DNA of 5,208 nucleotides from Dermatophilaceae bacterium (GCA_013361975.1 JABFXB010000477.1:1-5208); one strand, 5' to 3'; positions 1 through 5,208 are shown, numbered from the stretch's first letter. The notes: a model not told the origin generated them from the sequence alone. Made by a program: numbers and translations.

Positions 1-50
1 TCACCATCGCCGGCCTCGCAGCCGGCCTCGAGGAGCGCGTCTCGGGCTGA
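1..50 (+). CDS. C-terminal end of an unidentified gene (partial, 5' end outside window)
   Basis: Reading from base 3, the plus strand gives T-I-A-G-L-A-A-G-L-E-E-R-V-S-G followed by a TGA stop at 48-50. Nearly every third position is C or G, as in the other genes here, which supports real coding sequence. The peptide is too short to assign a family. The gene converges with the ABC exporter on the other strand, with only 38 bases between the two stop codons. That gap holds a self-complementary ten-mer at 51-60 but no clear terminator with a T tract. The frame could be a chance open stretch, because only 16 codons are visible. Confidence 0.5.
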   Translation, partial: TIAGLAAGLEERVSG

Positions 51-88
51 GCGCCGGCGCGCGGGCACCCGGTGGCGGGCGCAGGTGG

Positions 89-2020
89 TCAGACGGGGTC
101 GAGGGCGTCGGTCGCCGAGCCCGCGGCGGCGACGCGCCCGTAGCGGTCGGCGTGCTCGACCGCCCGGTCGTCGAACTGGGTGGCGTGCAGGTCGGCGTAG
201 AGGCCACCCGCGGCGAGGAGGTCGGCGTGCCGGCCCGTCTCGACGACCCGCCCGTGGTCGAGCACGACGATGAGGTCGGCCTGGCGGATGGTGGAGAGGC
301 GGTGTGCGATGACGATCGACGTGCGTCCCTCGAGGGCGGCGTCGAGCGCCCGCTGCACGGCCACCTCCGACTCGGAGTCGAGGTGGGCGGTGGCTTCGTC
401 GAGCACGACGACGTCGGGGGCCTTGAGCAGCAGCCGGGCGATGGCGAGGCGCTGCTTCTCGCCGCCGCTGAGGCGGTGCCCGCGGTCACCGACGACGGTG
501 TCGAGGCCCTCGGGCAGCTCGGAGACCAGCTCGCTGATCTGGGCCGCGCGCAGTGCCGCGTGGATCTCGTCGTCGGTGGTGTCGGGCCGGGCGTAGAGCA
601 GGTTGGCCCGGATGGTGTCGTGGAAGAGGTGGGCCTCCTGGGTGACGACGCCGATGCGGTCGCGCAGCGACGACATGGTCACGTCGCGCAGGTCGCGACC
701 GCCGACGCGGACCGACCCCTCGCTGGGGTCGTACAGGCGGGAGACGAGGGAGGTCAGGGTGGTCTTGCCGGCACCCGACGGACCGACGAGGGCAACCAGG
801 TGCCCGGCCGGTGCGGTGAGCGACACGTCGTGCAGCACGACGCCGCTGCCCCGCCGGTCGCCGGACGCGACGGACTCGAGGGAGGCGAGCGACACCTCGT
901 CTGCGGACGGGTAGCGGAAGGAGACGTCGTCGAGCTCGACCGCGAGCGGCCCGGCCGGCAGGTCGACGGCGCCGGCGCGCTCCTTGACGAGCGGCTCGAG
1001 GTCGAGCACCTCGAAAACCCGCTCGAACGAGATGAGCGCCGTCATGATGTCGACACGGACGTTGGACAACGAGGTGAGCGGGCCGTAGAGCCGGGCGAGC
1101 AGCGCGGCCAGGGCGAGCAGGGTGCCGACCGACAGGCTGCCGCTCACGGCCATGACGCCGCCGAAGCCGTAGACCATCGCGGTGGCGAGCGCGGCGACCG
1201 CGGTCAGGGCAGCCATGAAGACCGTGCGGTTCAGCGCGATCTGGACGCCGATGTCACGGACGCGGCCGGCGCGGTCGGCGTACTCGGCCTCCTCGCGCAC
1301 GGGGTTGCCGAAGAGCTTGACCAGCAGGGCGCCGGCGACGTTGAACCGCTCGGTCATGCGCGTGCCCATGTCGGCGTTGAGGGTCATCTGCCGGTGCGCG
1401 AGGCCGGCGAGGCGCTTGCCCATGAGCTTGGCCGGGACGAGGAAGAGCGGCACGAGCAGCAGCGAGCCGAGCGTCAGCTGCCACGAGAGGGCGAGCATGG
1501 CGCCCACGACGAGGGCGACCGACACGATGTTGGAGACGACGTTGGACAGCACGGACGTGAAGGCCTGCTGGGCGCCGACGACGTCGTTGTTGAGGCGCGA
1601 CACGAGTGAGCCGGTCTGGGCACGCGTGAAGAAGGCGATCGGCTGGCGCAGCACGTGTGCGAAGACCTGGGTGCGCAGGTCGTTGATCAGACCCTCACCG
1701 ATGCGTGAGGAGAACCACCGCGACACGACGGTCAGCAGGGCGTCGAGCACGGCGATGCCGGCCACGAGGAGCGCGAGACGCACGACGACGGAGGAGTCCT
1801 TGGGGATCACGCCGTCGTCGACGAGGCTCTTGAGCAGGAGCGGCACGGTGACGACGAGCACCGAGTCGAGCACGACCACAGCGAGGAAGGCGGCGATCGC
1901 CTTCTTGTAGGGGGCGGCATACGTCAGGACGCGGCGGCGCGTGCCGGGGCGCAGCGACTGCTCTGCCACCGACGAGTCCCGCGACATGGACCTCATCGCC
2001 ATCCACGGCTGCATGCCCAC
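89..2020 (-). CDS. ABC exporter, fused membrane and ATPase domains (ABCB/MsbA-type multidrug exporter family)
   Basis: This 643-residue half-transporter should dimerise in the cytoplasmic membrane and export hydrophobic drugs or lipids using ATP; the substrate cannot be read from sequence. An N-terminal membrane domain (about residues 40-315) has six hydrophobic segments, roughly 41-63, 78-100, 157-180, 181-197, 266-288 and 295-312. The ATPase domain has the A-loop Tyr370, Walker A G413-T420 (GPSGAGKT), Q-loop Gln461, signature LSGGE 517-521, Walker B ending D541-E542, and H-loop His573. All catalytic residues are intact, which fits a homodimer with two working sites. About 15 extra residues rich in Ser, Ala and Gly lie between the A-loop and the next strand (about 373-393). 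The C-terminal tail of about 25 residues is not part of the ATPase fold. I chose GTG at 2020 because AGGAGG lies 7 bases upstream. ATG at 2014 (641 residues) is the alternative, with a 13-base spacing. The same frame stays open upstream to 2719, but that part lies over the neighbouring enzyme gene and is not coding. Confidence 0.95.
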   Translation of the reverse strand: MGMQPWMAMRSMSRDSSVAEQSLRPGTRRRVLTYAAPYKKAIAAFLAVVVLDSVLVVTVPLLLKSLVDDGVIPKDSSVVVRLALLVAGIAVLDALLTVVSRWFSSRIGEGLINDLRTQVFAHVLRQPIAFFTRAQTGSLVSRLNNDVVGAQQAFTSVLSNVVSNIVSVALVVGAMLALSWQLTLGSLLLVPLFLVPAKLMGKRLAGLAHRQMTLNADMGTRMTERFNVAGALLVKLFGNPVREEAEYADRAGRVRDIGVQIALNRTVFMAALTAVAALATAMVYGFGGVMAVSGSLSVGTLLALAALLARLYGPLTSLSNVRVDIMTALISFERVFEVLDLEPLVKERAGAVDLPAGPLAVELDDVSFRYPSADEVSLASLESVASGDRRGSGVVLHDVSLTAPAGHLVALVGPSGAGKTTLTSLVSRLYDPSEGSVRVGGRDLRDVTMSSLRDRIGVVTQEAHLFHDTIRANLLYARPDTTDDEIHAALRAAQISELVSELPEGLDTVVGDRGHRLSGGEKQRLAIARLLLKAPDVVVLDEATAHLDSESEVAVQRALDAALEGRTSIVIAHRLSTIRQADLIVVLDHGRVVETGRHADLLAAGGLYADLHATQFDDRAVEHADRYGRVAAAGSATDALDPV

Positions 2021-2024
2021 GCAA

Positions 2025-2044
2025 CCACCTCCTGTCCTCCTCCG
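2025..2044 (-). promoter_or_regulatory. Strong tandem ribosome binding site of the ABC exporter
   Basis: Read on the minus strand, this purine-rich stretch holds two SD-like blocks, GGAGGAGG followed by AGGAGGTGG. The second has its AGGAGG at 2033-2028. It lies 7 bases before GTG 2020 and 13 bases before ATG 2014, so it favours the GTG start. Confidence 0.75.
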
Positions 2045-2072
2045 ATCCAACCGCGAGGTGGTGACAGCGATT

Positions 2073-2092
2073 CCCCGACCCGGTCGTCGGGG
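2073..2092 (-). terminator. Hairpin, second of a pair, in the spacer before the ABC exporter
   Basis: CCCCGAC at 2073-2079 is exactly complementary to GTCGGGG at 2086-2092, giving a 7-bp GC-rich stem with a 6-base loop. No T tract follows on the minus strand. It could be the second part of a U-less terminator after the crotonase-family gene, or a structure in the 5' leader of the exporter mRNA. Confidence 0.4.
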
Positions 2093-2094
2093 CC

Positions 2095-2112
2095 ACGGCC
2101 GACGTCGGCCGT
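2095..2112 (-). terminator. Perfect 18-bp palindrome at the end of the crotonase-family gene
   Basis: The 18 bases read the same on both strands, centred between 2103 and 2104, and include the final base of the enzyme's stop codon. As RNA they can fold into a stem of about 7 bp with an ACGT loop. It lies directly downstream of the stop, and a second hairpin follows 2 bases later. This suggests a GC-rich terminator without a T tract, a type often proposed in actinobacteria. A protein-binding operator for the exporter is the alternative. Confidence 0.45.
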
Positions 2113-2885
2113 CAGCCGCCGAAGCCGCCGAGCATCCCCTGGAGCAGCCCCGTCTGGGCCTCCCGCTCGCGGCCCAGCTGGGTGGCGCGGTCGGCGTCGA
2201 CGGCGCCGCGCAGCAGGGGCTTGAGGGCGCGCAGAGCCGGCGCCGGGGCGGCGAGGAGAGCCTCGACGAGTGACCCGGTGGCCTCCGCGAGGTCGGCAGC
2301 GGGCGCGAGCGACCCGACGAGTCCGATGTCCAGGGCCTCGGGCGCAGACACCTTGCGGCCGGTGGCGCAGATCTCCAGCGCGCGGGCGTAGCCGACGAGG
2401 TGCACGAGCGGGCCGGTGCCGCCGAGGTCAGGCACGAGCCCGAGGCTCGTCTCGCGCATCGCGAACCACGCGTCGAGCGCCGCGATTCGCAGGTCGGCGG
2501 CGAGCGCGAGCTGGAACCCGGCACCGATCGCGTAGCCGTGCACCTCGGCGACGACGACCGCCGCGCACTCGCCCCAGGCCGTGAAGCCCTCCTGGTAGGC
2601 CGCGATGCCCCGCTGGGTCGCCTCGGGTCCGCCGGCCGCGAGCTGGGCCACGCTCTCCTCGCCGGGCACGCCCCCGGGCGTGAACATCGCGGTGTCGATG
2701 CCGGCGGAGAAGGCGTCACCCGCCCCGCGCAGGACGACGACGCGTACCTCCTCGGGGAGGGAGCGAGCCTCGTCGGCGAGCGCCGCCCACATCGAGGGCG
2801 TCTGGGCGTTGCGCTTCTCGGGGTGGTCGAGCGTGATCGTGCGGACGGGCCCGTCGGTCTCGACCCTGAGGTGGGGGTGCGTCAT
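2112..2885 (-). CDS. Enoyl-CoA hydratase/isomerase (crotonase) family protein
   Basis: This 257-residue protein has the usual length of a single-domain crotonase, a cytosolic family that binds acyl-CoA thioesters and usually works as a trimer or hexamer. The N-terminus gives the family strand pattern (VRTITLDHPEKRNAQ, 14-28). The first oxyanion-hole segment is FSAGID at 59-64 and the second is GYAIGAGFQLAL at 117-128. The active-site helix region RETSLGLVPDLGGT covers 144-157. Aligned by eye with rat enoyl-CoA hydratase, the position of catalytic Glu144 is Gln125, while Glu164 corresponds to Glu145. Asp153 occupies the place where some isomerases of the family carry a functional Asp. A simple hydratase reaction is therefore doubtful, and isomerase or another CoA chemistry is possible. 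The ATG at 2885 has no clear SD. It starts 25 bases after the stop of the zinc-ribbon gene, which suggests co-transcription. A TAGCCT hexamer at 2897-2892 could alternatively serve as a -10 element for a leaderless transcript. The tail ends in a Gly-rich LLQGMLGGFGG. Confidence 0.93.
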   Translation of the reverse strand: MTHPHLRVETDGPVRTITLDHPEKRNAQTPSMWAALADEARSLPEEVRVVVLRGAGDAFSAGIDTAMFTPGGVPGEESVAQLAAGGPEATQRGIAAYQEGFTAWGECAAVVVAEVHGYAIGAGFQLALAADLRIAALDAWFAMRETSLGLVPDLGGTGPLVHLVGYARALEICATGRKVSAPEALDIGLVGSLAPAADLAEATGSLVEALLAAPAPALRALKPLLRGAVDADRATQLGREREAQTGLLQGMLGGFGG

Positions 2886-2910
2886 GGACGCAGGCTACCG
2901 ACCGGTCACC

Positions 2911-3114
2911 TCATGCCGCGGTGGGCGTGGCGCCCATCACCGGGCTCGGGGGCACGACCCGCATGACGCCCCAGCCGCTCACCGAGGCGGGCTGCACGAC
3001 CTCCACCCGGAAGACGCGGGCACAGTCCAGGCACGACCAGGCTGCGGTCGGGTCGGGGAACGGCGTCACGTCGTCGCCCGTGCAGAACGGGCAGCTGAGG
3101 TGGTGGTCGGGCAT
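2911..3114 (-). CDS. Small zinc-ribbon protein of unknown function
   Basis: This 67-residue protein starts at ATG 3114 and ends at a TGA in 2911-2913. It has two Cys pairs, C8-P-F-C11 and C28-L-D-C31, separated by 16 residues, the classic layout of a zinc ribbon with four Cys ligands. The segment between them is acidic and Pro-containing (TGDDVTPFPDPTAAW), and the tail from about residue 41 is Pro/Val-rich with no recognisable fold. No membrane segment or signal peptide is present. There is no SD before the start, but a -35/-10 pair sits so that transcription would begin at or next to the ATG, so it may be leaderless. It lies 25 bases upstream of the crotonase-family gene on the same strand. 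I do not recognise a named family. Small ribbons of this kind may bind nucleic acid or a protein partner, but no role can be assigned. Alternative frames across this stretch lack any motif. Confidence 0.8.
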   Translation of the reverse strand: MPDHHLSCPFCTGDDVTPFPDPTAAWSCLDCARVFRVEVVQPASVSGWGVMRVVPPSPVMGATPTAA

Positions 3115-3121
3115 GACAGCC

Positions 3122-3150
3122 AGTGTGGCGGCGCGACCCGCCAGATTCAA
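3122..3150 (-). promoter_or_regulatory. Candidate promoter for the zinc-ribbon and crotonase-family genes
   Basis: On the minus strand, TTGAAT (3150-3145, 4 of 6 matches to TTGACA) is followed after exactly 17 bases by CACACT (3127-3122, 3 of 6 matches to TATAAT). The ATG at 3114 begins 7 bases after that, which would give a leaderless mRNA. The spacer from about 3141 to 3190 is clearly richer in A and T than anything else in the window, as promoter regions in high-GC genomes often are. The -10 match is weak. Confidence 0.35.
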
Positions 3151-3211
3151 TAACCATCCATCATGCGATCCAAAACTTCTGCTTATCCGCGACACCGCGA
3201 TCACGAAGCGG

Positions 3212-4810
3212 TCACGCGAGCGAGATGAGGTCCTTGTAGTCGGGGCCCCAGAGGTCCTCGACGCCGTCGGGCAGGAGGAGGATGCGCTCCGGCTCGAGGG
3301 CGTCGACCGCCCCCTCGTCGTGGGTGACGAGCACGACGGCGCCCTCGTACGTCTTGAGGGCCCCGAGGATCTCGGCGCGCGAGGCCGGGTCGAGGTTGTT
3401 GGTCGGCTCGTCGAGCAGCAGCACGTTGGCCGACGACACGACGAGCATGGCGAGCGACAGGCGCGTCTTCTCGCCACCGGAGAGGACGCCGGCCGGCTTG
3501 AGCACGTCGTCGCCGGAGAAGAGGAACGACCCGAGCACCTTGCGCACGTCGGTCTCGCCCAGCTCGGGGGCCGACGACTTCATGTTCTCGAGCACCGTGC
3601 GGTCGACGTCGAGGTTCTCGTGCTCCTGGGCGTAGTAGCCGAGGCGCAGCCCGTGGCCGGGCTCGACCTCGCCGGTGTCGGGCGTGTCGACGCCGGCGAG
3701 CATGCGCAGCAGGGTCGTCTTGCCTGCGCCGTTGAGGCCGAGGACGACGACCTTGCTCCCCCGGTCGATCGCGAGGTCGACGTCGGTGAACACCTCGAGC
3801 GAGCCGTACGAGCGAGACAGGCCCGAGGCACGTAGCGGCGTCTTGCCGCAGGCGGCCGGCTTCGGGAAGCGCAGCTTGGCCACCTTGTCCTGCACCCGCT
3901 CGCCCTCCACCCCCGCGAGCAGGCGCTCGGCACGCTTGGCCATGTTCTGGGCGGCGACAGCCTTGGTCGCCTTGGCGCGCATCTTGTCGGCCTGCGCGAG
4001 CAGCGCCCCGGCCTTCTTCTGGGCGTTCTGCAGCTCGCGGCGGCGGCGCTTCTCGTCGGTCTCGCGCTGCTGCAGGTAGGTCTTCCAGTTGACGTTGTAG
4101 ACGTCGAGCGCCGAGCGGTTCGCGTCGAGGTGGTAGACCTTGTTGACGACGGCGTCGAGCATCTCGGCGTCGTGGCTGATGATGATGAGGCCGCCCTTGT
4201 AGGCGCGGAGGTACTCGCGCAGCCAGACGATCGAGTCGGCGTCGAGGTGGTTGGTCGGCTCGTCGAGGAGCAGGGTCTCGTTGCCGGAGAACAGGATTCG
4301 CGACAGCTCGACACGGCGACGCTGACCACCGGACAGCGTCCGCAGCGGCTGCGACAGGATGCGCTCCTCGAGGCCGAGGGCGCTCGCGATGGACGCCGCC
4401 TCCGACTCGGCGGCATACCCGCCCTGTGCCTCGAACTCCACCTCGAGACGCGCGTACTTGCGCATCGCCTTGTCGCGGACCTTCTCGTCGTCGCTGCCCA
4501 TCCGCGCCTCTGCCTCGGCGCGCTGGTGCACGATCGTGTCGAGGCCGCGTGCCGAGAGGATGCGGTCGCGGGCGAGGATCTCGAGGTCGCCGGTGCGGGG
4601 GTCCTGCGGGAGGTAGCCGACCGCGCCCGTACGCGTGACGGTGCCGGCCGCCGGCATGCCCTCCCCCGCGAGCACCTTCGTCAGGGTCGTCTTGCCGGCC
4701 CCGTTGCGCCCCACCAGACCGATGCGGTCGCCCGAGTCGATGCGGAAGCTGGCGTCCTCGAGCAGCAGGCGTGCGCCTGCGCGCAGCTCGATCCCGGTGG
4801 CGACGATCAC
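3212..4810 (-). CDS. ABC-F family ATPase (ribosome-acting translation factor)
   Basis: This 532-residue protein has two ABC ATPase domains in tandem and no membrane segment, so it is an ABC-F protein and not a transporter. Members bind the ribosomal E site and either tune translation or displace antibiotics. Domain 1 has Walker A G34-T41 (GRNGAGKT), signature LSGGQ 159-163, Walker B D183-E184 and H-loop His213. Domain 2 has Walker A G358-T365 (GLNGAGKT), signature LSGGE 443-447, Walker B D467-E468 and His497. Both sites keep the DEPTN motif typical of ABC-F. A highly charged, probably helical linker at about 240-310 is the region that reaches toward P-site tRNA. No long EttA-type arm is seen in domain 1. 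From memory it resembles the actinobacterial group containing M. tuberculosis Rv1473, often annotated as a macrolide ABC protein; no search was run. The start is GTG 4810, with AGGAGG 6 bases upstream. A 9-codon reading frame overlaps the start. The next gene downstream begins after 97 bases. Confidence 0.95.
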   Translation of the reverse strand: MIVATGIELRAGARLLLEDASFRIDSGDRIGLVGRNGAGKTTLTKVLAGEGMPAAGTVTRTGAVGYLPQDPRTGDLEILARDRILSARGLDTIVHQRAEAEARMGSDDEKVRDKAMRKYARLEVEFEAQGGYAAESEAASIASALGLEERILSQPLRTLSGGQRRRVELSRILFSGNETLLLDEPTNHLDADSIVWLREYLRAYKGGLIIISHDAEMLDAVVNKVYHLDANRSALDVYNVNWKTYLQQRETDEKRRRRELQNAQKKAGALLAQADKMRAKATKAVAAQNMAKRAERLLAGVEGERVQDKVAKLRFPKPAACGKTPLRASGLSRSYGSLEVFTDVDLAIDRGSKVVVLGLNGAGKTTLLRMLAGVDTPDTGEVEPGHGLRLGYYAQEHENLDVDRTVLENMKSSAPELGETDVRKVLGSFLFSGDDVLKPAGVLSGGEKTRLSLAMLVVSSANVLLLDEPTNNLDPASRAEILGALKTYEGAVVLVTHDEGAVDALEPERILLLPDGVEDLWGPDYKDLISLA

Positions 4811-4816
4811 GGCATT

Positions 4817-4822
4817 CCTCCT
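4817..4822 (-). promoter_or_regulatory. Ribosome binding site of the ABC-F gene
   Basis: A perfect AGGAGG on the minus strand lies 6 bases before the GTG at 4810. It fixes the start at a non-ATG codon. A nearby ATG at 4815-4813 is out of frame and runs into TGA after two codons. Confidence 0.85.
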
Positions 4823-5043
4823 ATCGGGTGCCGCACTACGTCAGCGGCCGGACAACCCCTCCAGTCTAGGAGCCGCGAAGGGGTGCTCTCGACGCGTCAA
4901 CCAGCCGCGCGGTCCGGGTCGCTCCGCGGGTCGGTGGCCGGCACGCCGGGCGCACCACGCGAGCCAGCCACCAGCGCGCGGAGCCTCGTCTCGCACGCGG
5001 CTCAACCGCGCCGGCCGGGCGCCAGGCGACCCGGCGTAACGCA

Positions 5044-5065
5044 CGTGACACCTGGATACGTCACG
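5044..5065. repeat. Inverted repeat upstream of the glucosidase gene, possible operator
   Basis: CGTGAC at 5044-5049 is exactly complementary to GTCACG at 5060-5065, with a 10-base spacer. The right arm ends 8 bases before the ATG at 5074. Its place fits an operator or a structure over the translation start. The spacing does not match the TGTGA-N6-TCACA sites of Crp/GlxR-type regulators, so I assign no regulator. A 6-bp arm can occur by chance in GC-rich DNA. Confidence 0.35.
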
Positions 5066-5073
5066 ATGTGCGG

Positions 5074-5208
5074 ATGAACAGCCCGCTCCACCCGGACGAG
5101 CCGCCCAGCCCCGAGCACGTCCGGCTCGCCGACTCCCCCGGCCACGACGCCCCCTGGCGCCTCTGGGGCCCCTACCTCTCGGGCCGCCAGTGGGGCACGG
5201 TCCGCGAG
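5074..5208 (+). CDS. N-terminus of a probable MGH1-type 'glucosidase' family protein (partial, 3' end outside window)
   Basis: The first 45 codons are visible, in frame to the last base of the window. After a Pro-rich, poorly conserved start, residues 28-45 read WRLWGPYLSGRQWGTVRE. From memory this closely matches the opening motif of large (roughly 850-900 residue) actinobacterial and cyanobacterial proteins annotated as glucosidase with a mannosyl-oligosaccharide-glucosidase-like (MGH1) domain. These are predicted cytosolic sugar hydrolases, and their substrates are largely untested. No signal peptide is seen. The start at ATG 5074 is the simplest choice; GTG 5068 is an in-frame alternative two codons upstream. 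Neither has a clear SD, so the mRNA may be leaderless. The gene is divergent from the ABC-F gene. The catalytic part lies outside the window, so activity cannot be judged. Confidence 0.8.
   Translation, partial: MNSPLHPDEPPSPEHVRLADSPGHDAPWRLWGPYLSGRQWGTVRE

Larger units (their letters stand above)
4811..5073. other. Divergent intergenic region between the ABC-F and glucosidase genes
   Basis: These 263 bases separate two genes transcribed away from each other, so promoters for both must lie here or nearby. On the minus strand a TAGACT hexamer at 4868-4863 (4 of 6 to TATAAT) sits about 52 bases before the ABC-F start, but I find no -35 at a proper distance. A TTGACG at 4900-4895 is too far from it (26 bases). 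An 8-bp palindrome GACGCGTC lies at 4891-4898. The short open frames across this stretch lack conserved features and I judge them non-coding. No tRNA or T-tract terminator is seen. Confidence 0.6.

Noticed and set aside
51..88. GC-rich self-complementary ten-mer GCGCCGGCGC at 51-60 as a bidirectional terminator between convergent genes.
   Set aside because: The stem would be 3-4 bp once a loop is allowed, and no T tract follows on either strand.
152..1609. A 485-codon plus-strand open frame opposite the ABC exporter.
   Set aside because: Its product is low-complexity, rich in Gly, Val, Glu, Asp and Arg, with no motif. It is the complement of the GC-rich codons of a clear ABC gene, and the exporter accounts fully for the stretch.
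2021..2719. In-frame N-terminal extension of the exporter by 233 codons, suggesting a fusion protein.
   Set aside because: The extension is Arg/Ser/Pro-rich with no motif and lies over the crotonase-family gene, which has clear family motifs in another frame. A strong SD just before 2020 marks the true start.
2906..3157. An alternative 83-codon minus-strand frame overlapping the zinc-ribbon gene.
   Set aside because: It has no conserved motif and is Arg/Gly/Pro-rich, as expected of a shifted frame, whereas the other frame carries two properly spaced Cys pairs.
3194..3212. Hairpin ACCGC/GCGGT at the end of the ABC-F gene as a terminator.
   Set aside because: The stem is only 5 bp with a 9-base loop, and the nearest T run on the minus strand is about 20 bases away.
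2921..3835. A 304-codon plus-strand open frame across the zinc-ribbon gene and the end of the ABC-F gene.
   Set aside because: It runs antisense to two supported genes and its product is compositionally biased without recognisable motifs.
4871..5040. Possible tRNA or structured RNA in the divergent intergenic region.
   Set aside because: There is no GGTTCGA-type T-loop sequence or acceptor stem pairing; the repeats seen are short and explained by high GC content.
4841..5051. Short minus-strand open frames in the divergent intergenic region.
   Set aside because: They are Arg/Ala/Pro-rich, have no SD or motif, and are what GC-rich non-coding DNA yields by chance.

Overview
The window is very GC-rich, with strongly C/G-ending codons, Shine-Dalgarno sites of the AGGAGG type and GTG starts. 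The protein types point to a high-GC actinobacterium. My guess from memory is a Micrococcales member such as Intrasporangiaceae, but nothing here proves the family. Almost all of the window is coding.

Layout, left to right: (i) the last 15 codons of an unidentified plus-strand gene (1-50). (ii) A minus-strand half-size ABC multidrug-type exporter (89-2020), convergent with it. (iii) An 91-base spacer with two back-to-back inverted repeats that look like a transcription end, followed by a strong ribosome binding site for the exporter. (iv) A minus-strand enoyl-CoA hydratase/isomerase-family protein (2112-2885) in which one of the two classical catalytic glutamates is a glutamine. (v) A 67-residue minus-strand zinc-ribbon protein (2911-3114), 25 bases upstream of (iv) and probably co-transcribed with it. 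(vi) A relatively AT-rich 97-base spacer with a plausible promoter. (vii) A minus-strand ABC-F translation factor (3212-4810). (viii) A 263-base divergent intergenic region. (ix) The first 45 codons of a plus-strand gene (5074-5208) that looks like the large actinobacterial MGH1-type 'glucosidase' family.

How the genes may work together: four genes run in the same direction (ABC-F, zinc ribbon, crotonase-fold enzyme, ABC exporter), but the spacers carry separate signals, so this is probably two or three transcription units rather than one operon. The ABC-F protein would act on ribosomes and the exporter would pump hydrophobic compounds. A joint role in antibiotic tolerance is possible but is only an inference from adjacency. 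I see no CRISPR array, tRNA, rRNA, insertion sequence or phage gene. The window is mostly ordinary housekeeping or accessory chromosome. The points most worth a second look are the altered active site of the crotonase-family enzyme, the use of TAT codons only inside the string TATGCCGCC, the paired palindromes at 2073-2112, and the inverted repeat just upstream of the glucosidase gene.
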